From assembly GCF_000003815.2 (NCBI RefSeq), contig NC_049979.1, positions 13,145,560-13,209,559 on the forward strand: DNA of 64,000 bases. Reading direction: 5' to 3'. Position numbers and translations under genes: made by a program. The notes beneath the pieces are model-generated. The model saw nothing but the letters and a program-made list of their open reading frames with translations. It did not search any database and was not told the DNA's origin. The stretch comes from Branchiostoma floridae. Lineage: Eukaryota; Chordata; Leptocardii; Amphioxiformes; Branchiostomatidae. Positions 54,870 to 64,000 of the stretch are shown piece after piece (positions within the stretch are counted from its first letter, which is position 1; every line of letters begins with the position of its first letter).

Positions 54870-56557
54870 TAGAGTTCCACGAACACATACCTTCGCCAAA
54901 TAAACAAAGATTATTATGAAGAATGCCTGTTGTTCAGACCTTATAAATCGTTGACATTATGATGGTCCAGTCCTATCGTAGATATAACTAGATTACAAAG
55001 TTCCTTAATTCAATATGCAAAAAAATGCATGTCCAAAGTATGAAAGTCTTATCTAAGCAACGAAGACCATATTTGTTTCCTCCTAAATTATGTTAATGTG
55101 AAATTAATCTGTATGATTATGTCTGATAATGTTCACCTTCACTAAGCTTCATAATGCTACAAGTATGAAATTCCTATTAATTACCACTCCGGAAGTATAG
55201 TAAAATCTGGAAGTTCCACCGCAGTACCTTAGAAAGCCGCTAGGGGCCATAATTGAACTTGACCTTCATTTCCCTGACCCCTACCAACCAAACATACCCA
55301 CCTACAAAATATCACCAGAAGCCATCCAAGTCTTTTCAAGTTATGTTGTTTACAGACAGTCACTCACTCAATCATGTGCATGATAGATTAGAGAACTCTA
55401 TGATCCAGTAAGATCTACAATAGGACAAGACATTACATTATGGATTTATAATGTCAAAACGGGCACTCTTCAAAATAACCCTTGTTTATGTGGCAAAGAT
55501 ATGTGTTCTTGGAACTCTATCTTTTGATAATTTACTGCGCGCATCTTTCCTCACATCGTGCTTTGTTGGAAAAACACGATCCCTAATACAGATGTTTGAA
55601 AAATAAACCACACACGCTTGTTTATTTATCTGACCTACTTTCCAACTTGCAACCAAAACAAAGTTAGATACGGTCTCTGAACAGCGGTCAGTTCATAGCT
55701 TGACTATAAGATTACACATTCTACCCAATATCTATGTAATGACGCCTTACTTTGCATAAATAAATTTGACATTATGTTAATCATCACCTACAGTACCTGC
55801 TTGCCGAAAACAATGAATATTCATCAATCCCCACTGGAGTTATCCTTCTTAAAAGTTAGAAACAAAAAGGTTTACTGCAGTTCAAAACAAGTCGCCAAGG
55901 GGCCCAAACCTACACCACTTGCTCCCTGCACCAAGGTCTATCCACCACTAAAAAATCATCAACCTGGCACCAGCGGACGACTTAACGTCCAACTTTGAAC
56001 CTCCGCTGCAGTACCGTAACTTGTCGCCAGGAGGCCCATTATCGAACTTGACCTTCATTTTCCAAACCCCTAAATAACTACCAAATATAATGCAAAACGA
56101 TCCACAGCGTCAAAAGTTATCTTGTTCGCAAACACACACACACACACACACTCGCCCCGCTGCACTCATGTAAATGAATCCCCAATTTGCATACAATACA
56201 TTTCAGGATTTTAATCATCACCTACGGTATGTACATATCAAAAATAATGTAAATCCACCAACCCCTCCTTGACTTATTCTCTTCCAAAGATAACGACAAA
56301 ATCACCCACTGCAGTTCAAAACAAGTCGCCAGGGGGCCAAAACTTACACGACTTACTCCCTGCCCAAAGACGTATAAACTACCCAAAAATCCCAGACCTG
56401 CCACTTGAGGATAACTTTAACGCCAACTTCGACACTCCGCTGCAGTACCGCAACTTGTCGCCAGGATGTCCATTATCGAACTTGAACCTAAACCCCTAAA
56501 TAACTACCAAATATAATGCAAAACAATCCACAGTGTCAAAAGTTATCTTGTCCGCAA

Positions 56558-56593
<36 letters not shown>

Positions 56594-57037
56594 CCCGCTG
56601 CACTCACGACAGAAAGTGCCAAGAGTACCATTTTCTTACAAAACCTTGGTATACGCAACCGCAACTGCAATACCAAATATCGCGACATTCCATCCACAGC
56701 TGCCCAAGTTATATGAGATTGACCTACATACTGGGACACAAAAAACTTTTCCAACCAAAACATACCCTTCTTGGCGAAGGCAATTATCACCTGAGTACCG
56801 TTATGCATACTGACTACCTTCGCCAAGAAGGTTATATTTTTGGTTAAGGCCTCATGTTGTGTCCCTATATGTAGGTCAACAGCATATAACTCGAGAAGCT
56901 GTGAATGGTTTTAAATGATATTTGGTATTTGAGTAGCGGTTGCGGAAAGGTCGTGTTCGAAAATGGTTGGCGCAGGATGGTAGCGGGCCAAATGTGTGCG
57001 TCCGCTTTTTTGTGTACAGCATAACTCGAGAAGCCTT
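54870..57037. repeat. TTA/CTAG-family elements and fragments
   Basis: Family 3' ends at 54870 (reverse) and about 55500 (forward), then CTGCAGTACCGTAACTTGTCGCCAGG-type modules split by (CA)n at 56126 and 56560, and a 5' end at about 56815. No gene seen. Confidence 0.6.
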
Positions 57038-57045
57038 GAATGGAT

Positions 57046-59567
57046 GGTTTATGGACGTTTCGCCCGATGGATCTTTCGCCCGTAGTCGTTTCGCCCGGTA
57101 TTGAGACGGTTCGCCCGGTAAAAGGACGGTTCGCCCGATATGAGGTACCGTGGGCCTTGGACGATTCGCCCGGTGGCTATTCATTCATGGTTTTGCTGTG
57201 TTTTGAACATTTCAATAAAGAATTTAACAAATTGTATCCCCGTGTTTATTCTACCCGAGAAACGATACATTTATCGAGGAGTTACTTAGTACTAGTAACT
57301 TACGCCCGTACGGGTAAATACATGACGTTACCCATAACGACAATACCATAACGACTCCCAGCAAAACTTCGATATCGAACGAATTCAGTTGCAATCATAG
57401 CACACACACAATCTTATATCCGCGTAATGGTATCATTGCATGCACTGACATAAGTTACGTGAGATAAGAATTCTAACAAAGAAGTTTTTAAACCAGTAAG
57501 CTCAGAGTCGCGCAGGCGCCCACAACAAACACTAATATATAGGCAACAAAATCGTCCGCGTCTGTTTGTCAAATAATGGCGTTGGCTTCACAATTTTGAG
57601 TCAACTAAGAATTACAGTGATATGGTATGCATTGAGAAAGCACGTTCTTATCTAGAAATTGAGTCCATGAATCATACACAGAAAGAAAACCCTGTCAGTG
57701 TGTCGCTCTCTCGCCGTAAACAACAAACAAGTTCAAAATGGCGTCACTGGCTTGGTTGATAAATCCCGTCACACAATGTGGTTTAATACCGTGTATACTG
57801 CTATTTGACTGTACTCTCCAAGCAAAGGAGAAATAGCAAAGATTAATAATGGCAAAGGTACCAAGAAAAACATGTAGGACATATGCACAGATATGATTAC
57901 AGTGGGGCCGCGTAGCACAGTGGTATTGTATTCGGCCCGTGATCGAGAGGTCGCCGGTTCGAATCCGCCTACCGTGTTGCCGGTCTTGTGCCCTTGGGAA
58001 AGGCACTTTACACGACTTTCCTCACTTTACTCAAGTGAAAAATGAGTCGTCCCTCGGATAGGACGTTAAATGGAGGTCCCGTGTATGGGGAGAGCCATAC
58101 CCCATGCACGTTAAAGAACCCCCACACGTGCGATGGTGCGGTGTGCGTTGGTGCAAATCCTTCTGTCGGGAGTTGGTGATTCACTTCAAATCACCCGGAT
58201 GGAGGCCTGGCGAACCTCTGTCTCGTATCAGCCACATGGTGAATTACATCATTCACCCGGACGGGAGACCTGGCGCATCCCCGTCTTGTAATTAGCCTAC
58301 GAAAGGGTATGTCACCCCGTAAGGGGCGGTATAACCCCGTCGTGTGTAGACATGTGCGAACATGTCTACATTTGATCACGTCGACCGATGATGATGATGA
58401 TATGATTCACAATTTTGGCGTTGAAAAGCGCCGACGAATTTAGCGAGAATTTGGCTTTTTTTTTTACATACGATATAGTCGACAGGCTTGTAGCATACTA
58501 GTAGTGCCCGGCCGTTAGCAGGACTTACATTGTACCCTTTTGCAAAGTATTACCCAATTAATGTATGCTGCTTGTTTCTGTGTGTCCTAGCTAGGGACTT
58601 CTGAAAAGCAGGCAGCAGCCTGAGTGATGTTTCCCTGGTAAAATGAAATAGAATGAAAAAAAAAATGAAAATGTAATCAAACTGATAAAAGCTCCTTGAT
58701 GTAATGTATTGAAACAAGAAACAAAATGGCGGCGATGTTTACACAAGCTATCCCATGAGGCCATGCGTTTTGTGATATGTTTGAACAAAGAGGGTTGTGT
58801 GTGTGTGTGCGTGTACTAAAATTGCTAGTTTATAAAAAAAACTTATTGTTTTTGTCATGGAGATTTCATGAAGTACTTGGGGAGGTTGGTTCGAATCTAC
58901 ATGTTTTGTGTGTTGCTGATATTTTCAATATTTTATATGTCTAAACTACCAGAGTTGCAAACTGCAGGATGTTTTGCTGAGAAACTATGTCCAAGAACTT
59001 GTCTGTAAATAATAGAATGAGTCCCAACGGCCTTTTCTGAACCCATAAGAAGCCTTACGTACTGATGCGAACACGTATAAGGAAATCAATAAATCTTACG
59101 AAATATGAATATAATTTCTTTTCGTAACGTTTAGTAAATGATTACGTATGAAATTCTATTCGCTCAGCAAACCCGGCGGCACGTTAGTTTCTTTTCGTCC
59201 GGGTACGCTCCCCTATCGCCCGGCCGGACCCGATTTCGGATCAGCTTACGTATGAAAATGGTCGACAAACGTATGAAAATGGTCGGCAAACGTAACAAAC
59301 CGCCCGGGTACGCTCACCTATCGCCCGGCCGGACCCGATCTCTGATGAACAAACTGAGACTATTAAATCGGCATACGTATCTACAATACTAGTACGTTTG
59401 TATCTACATTGGGTGAATCCTGGCCTTCGGCACTGGTGTGTGTTTTAATATCGGGCGAATCGTCTCCGGGCGAAAGATCCAATTCGGGCGAAAAGTTCCC
59501 GGGCGAAACATCCATCGGGCGAAACGTCTCCGGGCGAAACATCCATCGGGCGAAACGTCCTGTTACC
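57046..59567. mobile_element. hAT-like non-autonomous element, 2.52 kb
   Basis: Ends GGT-N4-GGACGTTTCGCCCGATGGAT in inverse orientation, flanked by an 8-bp duplication GAATGGAT (57038-57045, 59568-59575). Several subterminal TTCGCCCG copies at each end. No transposase. A SINE lies inside. Near its right end a 35-bp CGGGTACGCTC...CCGGACCCGAT block occurs twice. Confidence 0.8.
57902..58399 (+). mobile_element. tRNA-headed SINE with Deu-like domain
   Basis: 5' tRNA-like head with A box (TAGCACAGTGG) and B box (GGTTCGAATCC), then a middle region with CCTCGGATAGGACGTTAAAT and GAGGTCCCGT resembling the Deu domain of vertebrate SINEs, then an ATG-repeat tail. Flanked by ATATGATTACA / ATATGATTCACA. 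Confidence 0.8.
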
Positions 59568-60703
59568 GAATGGATCCTGATAATATTTGGTAGGTGGGTA
59601 TGGGTCAGGAAAACAAAGGTCAAGTTCGATAATGGGCCCCCTAACGGCTCCTTAAGGTACTGCAGCAAAACTTCCAATTTTGACATCTCGTGTTCTGGAC
59701 ATAATGTGGTCATGATTTTTGAGTGGTAGATAGCCCTTGGGGCAGAGAGTAAGTGCTGTAAGTTTGGACCCCCTAGCGGCGTTTTTGAACTGCAGGCATC
59801 GATTTCCTTTCAAACTTTGGACGAAAATAACTCGAGAACGTATTGACGAATCATCATGATTTTTGGTATGTAGATAGAATGAGTGATGGCTTACATAATT
59901 TATACTAATTATGCAAATCAACATCTAATTTGCATAATTAATGAGGAAAGTTCATCAATCCATGCCAACAGCACATAACCCGAGAAGCTGTGTTTCATGA
60001 TATTTTGTATTTGAGTAGCGGTTGCGGAAAGAAAGGTCGAGTTGAATGAATGGCGTGGCATTTTTCGCCAGGACGGTAGCGGGCCGAGTGTGTGCGGCCA
60101 TTTGTTTGTGGAATACATAACTCGAGAAACCTTGAATGGATCCTGATAATATTTGGTAGGTGGGTAGGGGTCAAGAAAACGAAGGTTAAGTTTGATAATG
60201 GGCCCCCTAGCGGCTTACTAAAGTACTGCAGCAAAACTGACATCTCATGTTCTGAACATGCTGTGGTCGTGATTGGTAGCTAGTCTAAGTGATCTACATC
60301 TACATATCTATACCCCCAAATGGCCCCGCATGGGGCATCGTAGGGGGGGAGTTGAGGCTCCCGGGTTAGGGCGGGCAGGCTGCCTGCCTGGCACGGAAGC
60401 ACTCAACGTTGGGAGCACTTACAACCGTGCCAGGCTGGGCGTTCCACTCAGAGATGGTTCGTGGAAAAAATGAATGTTTGAATGTGTCGGTACGGGCGAA
60501 GATGGACTGGTATTTGTGGTTGTGACTTCCCCGGTTGCGCCCTTGGGCTGGTTTGAGTATGTTGGTTGTGTCTATATCAATATCATTATTAACTACTTTG
60601 TAGAAGAAGGTGAGGCGGGCGTTCCTCCTCCTTTCGGAGAGAGGGCGCCACTGCAGGTCTGTGAGCATTTGTGTCACGCTGCTAGTCTGCCGGTAGTCAT
60701 TAA

Positions 60704-60890
60704 GCCCCGTTTACAAATCAAGAATTTAGCTCGGCCGAGTTGTCAGCGAGCTCTATTACGAGGAGGTATGATCCTGATGCCTACGAAGACACTCTAATAT
60801 TTGTTCGAAGGCATCAGGTTCATGCCTCCTCGTAATTTAGAGCTCGCAGACAACTCGGCTGAGCTAAATTCTTGATTTGTAAACGGGGCT
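60704..60890. mobile_element. 187-bp fold-back element with TTAA duplication
   Basis: Long inverted repeat (about 80 bp per arm, starting GCCCCGTTTACAAATCAAG) between TTAA copies at 60700-60703 and 60891-60894. TTAA is the piggyBac-type target. Confidence 0.85.
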
Positions 60891-61480
60891 TTAAGGGTCA
60901 CTCGGGCGGCCCTGCGCTGGACGGCCTCCACCGCCTGTATCCCTTTGTTGGTGTGCGGGTCCCAGACGATGGCACTATATTCCAAGTGGGGCCGTACCAG
61001 CGCTTTGTAACAAGTGGCCTTGACCCTAGATGGTCAGTGGGTCAAGTTGCGCCGAATGACTCCTAGGACCTTACCAGCTTTGCTAGTGGCGTGGTTGATA
61101 TGGATGTCCCATCGCAGGTCGTCGGACAGTTGTACTCCAAGATAGGGGTGGGACTTAACACCGGTGAGGGCTTCTCCACAGTGGGAGTACTGAGTTAAGA
61201 TGGGGTGCTTCTTACTGGTGATATGGAGGATGTGGCATTTAGAGGGGTTGAACGACATAAGCCAACGATTTTGCCATTCTGTTAACGCATCGAGGTCAGA
61301 CTGCAGACCTTGAGCGTCAGAAGGCTTGCTGATAGTTCGATAAATCAAGCAATCGTCAGCAAATAATATAGAGCAGGAAGAGCAGAGGGCCTAGCACAGT
61401 ACCCTGTGGAACTCCAGAGGTGACCCTGACAGCTTTAGATGTTCCACCGTCAAAGACAACCCTCCGGGTTCTCTCCGTTA

Positions 61481-62544
61481 TACCCCCTCACATTATATAA
61501 TGAATGAATGAATGACCTTTATTGTACATTTGTGCTCAAACAAGCTAAGTACAGGTCGTAGCGCTAGTGATAAGGTACAATTTTGACATAAGAAAAAAGG
61601 TAGCTCATCACCTCCGCATATGCTAATACATTCTAGTATGTACAAGTTCAACTTCTTCTCGCTTCTTAAAACAGTTATAAACATAAGAACAGAAGGAATC
61701 AATAATGTATGGTTTATCTGATTGCATGAGAAATATGAATTTTTCTGTGGTATTCACGATCTTCGGACGTACTTCGCGATCGCAGGAAGGTCGGTTGATT
61801 TTAAGATCTTAAGATAGTCTTGCGTATTTTTCGCCCAAAAACTGTCCCCCTCACAAATAAGCGAGGCTCGTGCGATCGACGGTGAATAAATCTATGATAA
61901 TGAACCTCCCATGACCTCTTGCACGCGGACAAGGTAACACAAAACGTTCCTCAAAAAAGGCAAGAGATCAGTAAATGTTGCATATTTTGTTGTCGGAATC
62001 TTTTTAACCAATGAATGGAATGCGTGGGCATAATAGAAATGACACAAGATAGGAAAGTGTGTCACAAAGCCAGCCTGCATACTACCACAGGGGCCACAAT
62101 GTTAGAATTACCCTCACATTCCCAGAAATTCAATATATGTAAATAAACGGAAGTCGGGCGAACGCCGCCCGAACGTCACCCGGCTGACGGGCGTTCGCCA
62201 TCCGATTTGCGCTCGATGATTAATAACTAGGTCTGTGCTCGCCTATTGGTCGCAAGACTATCGACCGATACCCTTGCGAGGTACCCAAGATTTGCACGCA
62301 TTTGATCTGCGACTCGGTAACGAGCTCGATCTGCGATCTCAGCGATCTCCTGCGACTTGTCGCTTATGTTAAGAACATGTTTCGCTGCATGCACCGCGAC
62401 CGTCGTAAGACTCCTGAAAATTGCCGGCGATCCCTAAAAATCGCAAGATGATCGTGAGAACACCGGACGTCTTACTCACGAAAATGTCATTTAGAGCTCG
62501 TAAACTAGTCTTCCGATCGAATTGCGCTTAATGTGAGGGGGGTA
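61481..62544. mobile_element. 1.06-kb TA-flanked inverted-repeat element containing LINE pieces
   Basis: Ends TACCCCCTCACATTA / TAATGTGAGGGGGGTA. Removing it leaves one TATA and rejoins the LINE frame. Inside, minus strand, is the 3' end of the LINE type at 24170 (61493-61740), and an ORF (61892-62080) of a LINE-like C terminus. Confidence 0.75.
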
Positions 62545-63080
62545 TAAGGAAGGCCTTAAGCCAAGACTGAAGAAGGCCAGAAATACCATAGTGCTCGAGC
62601 TTGCTCAGCAGACGTTCGTGAGGCACGGTATCGAATGCTTTGCTAAAGTCAAGCACCGCGGCATCGACCTGTTTGTTCTGGTCCATGTTCTTGGTCAGGT
62701 CTTGGAGGTTAGCACCAACTGGCTCTCGCAGGACAGACCATTCCTGAAGCCATGTTGCGCTGGGGACAGAATGCCATAAGCGTCTACTCGGATGTTTCAT
62801 CATGTGGCTGTGCACGATGTGCTCGAGCACTTAACCACAGACCGATGTCAGGGACACCGGTCTATAGTTTGATGGCAAGGTTCTGTCCCCCTTTTTGATT
62901 GGAGCGATGTTAGCTGTTTTCAATCTTCAGGAACATCTCCCGTGGATATTGACTGGGAGAATATGACCCGTAATATTGGCGCAATTTGTTCGGCTACAGT
63001 CTTCAGGAGGCGAGGTGGTATTCCGTCTGGTCCTGTGGCCTTGCTGGGGTTAAGACAGGAGAGCTGTTTGGCTACCCCCA

Positions 63081-63470
63081 GATGACTTACATAATTTAAT
63101 ACTAATTATGCAATCAACAGCTAATTTGCATGATTAATGAGGAAAGTTCATAAATCCACTGAATTTCATGATAGGACTTTCAAACTTGTTTTCATTGTTT
63201 TTGTCTGAAAGGTATTTTAGAGAATAATCTACATGGAGAGATGCATTCAATTGTAATCAGTGGCCAATTAACAGAAATATACAGTGTTTTCGGTAAACCA
63301 TCTTCCAATTTTTATAGTGGTGCTCCTAGATTTTTGCTGGTGCTCCTAAGTTTTCGGGGTTAGGAGCACAGTGCACCTAGATGTTTTGTGTTTACCATGT
63401 GATAAGATAAAAATGTGAAGTAGCACAATATATATTATATCATGTTATAACTGATAAACTATTTCTAGCT
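63081..63470. repeat. Fragment of an octamer-bearing AT-rich unit
   Basis: Family unit with AATTATGC...TTTGCATGATTAATGAGG up to about 63190, then sequence without recognised features. Confidence 0.5.
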
Positions 63471-63514
63471 CACATATACCATGGGGTCTGGTCTTGTTTT
63501 ACCCCAAGTTTTTT

Positions 63515-63595
63515 TTGGCGACGCCCCAGGGGCGAGCCTAATGTTTATAGTTTGTTGGCGACGCCCCAGGGGCGAGCCTAATGTTTATAGTTTGC
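63515..63595 (+). repeat. Two tandem 40-bp copies
   Basis: GGCGACGCCCCAGGGGCGAG plus CCTAATGTTTATAGTTTG occurs twice in a row without change. The unit holds a GCCCCAGGGGC palindrome. Confidence 0.9.
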
Positions 63596-64000
63596 GACCG
63601 TTTGACAAGAATTCCCAGAATCTCGCAGGCATGTCAGGAATTTTTACAGGCATGCGTAGTAGAGCCATCTGAGTATTCCCTGGGGAATTTGTTTCGAATA
63701 CGTTTTTTAATGACAATGACAATGAAGTTTATTGCATATTCATGCCCCATTGGGGCTAAATGCAGTCAGTTTGGTACATAGTAAGTAATCGGAAAGCTAT
63801 ACATATATATTACAGTTTACATGCTTCTTCTCTCTTCTTAAAACATGCGTGGACGAGCTTACAGAGTTTTTCCAGTATATCGTAGTTAGATGATGACATA
63901 AGGTATTTGAACAGATTTTCCTTCGTCAAGTGCGCATATTTTTTATCTATATGTGTAGCATTAGCGAATGCATTTCGCAGATCTTTGTACAGCGAACACT
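63596..64000. other. No recognised feature
   Basis: No exon, RNA gene or repeat boundary that I can support. Confidence 0.35.

Larger units (their letters stand above)
60290..63080 (-). mobile_element. Degenerate 5'-truncated LINE, split by two insertions
   Basis: Minus-strand reverse transcriptase pieces in order: [62 protein letters not shown], then the C-terminal region (SFNPSKCHILHITSKK; EYSAIVWDPHTNK; WRPLSERRRNARLTFFYK). Frameshifts and a small deletion before FADD show it is dead. Insertions at 60704-60890 and 61481-62544 interrupt otherwise joining reading frames. Confidence 0.85.

Noticed and set aside
57902-57975. Possible tRNA gene
   Set aside because: A and B boxes are present, but the head continues into a SINE body with a tail and target duplications; a clean cloverleaf acceptor stem is not evident.
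60366-60677. 103-codon minus ORF as a host gene
   Set aside because: Its sequence is the conserved C-terminal end of the LINE that continues upstream.

Overview
This is eukaryotic, intron-rich, repeat-laden DNA. The short phase-1 sushi (CCP) exons, the TSP1/EGF/C-type-lectin domain shuffling, a Deu-domain-like SINE and the dense transposon remnants point to an invertebrate chordate, most likely a lancelet (Branchiostoma). That assignment is inference from content; no search was run. Three 100-base N gaps mark scaffold joins (4169-4268, 51782-51881, 53880-53979).

Two large genes lie head to head. Gene A (minus strand, ATG at 35772, stop at 2024-2026) can be followed through 29 coding exons whose reading phases all join. 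The model is 4,596 nt, 1,531 residues. Order: signal peptide, seven arginines, TSP1 repeat, EGF-like module, 17 CCP modules, a 228-residue cysteine-containing region like the part of SVEP1/polydom before its GCC2/GCC3 repeats, one GCC2/GCC3 repeat, one EGF-like module, and a complete long-form C-type lectin domain with an EPN motif. Gene B (plus strand, ATG at 38790) is a paralogue with the same start: a 5' UTR intron ending AG|ATG, signal peptide, arginine run, TSP1 split by a phase-2 intron, EGF-like module, then nine CCP modules up to 54850. It is still open in phase 1, so its end lies outside the window or was not recognised. A TATA box and a short 5' UTR exon precede gene B. Both products should be secreted or extracellular-matrix proteins of the complement/lectin recognition type.

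Layout: 1-2023, repeats and the 3' flank of gene A; 2024-11339, the compact CCP-to-lectin part of gene A; 11340-35599, long transposon-filled introns of gene A, in which one CCP exon occurs four times almost unchanged; 35773-38408, the shared upstream region with a perfect inverted-repeat element; 38409-54850, gene B, with a nested antisense zinc-finger ORF and an orphan ribonucleotide-reductase small-subunit exon in one intron; 54851-64000, transposons including a hAT-like element with an 8-bp target duplication, a SINE, and a LINE broken by two inserted elements.

Most non-genic sequence belongs to one interspersed element family (5' TTA|CC hairpin, 3' ...GGAACTCTAG). Comparing duplicated segments with and without the insertion shows its exact boundaries. 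It fills much of both genes' introns, and in gene B one end appears to supply part of a splice donor.
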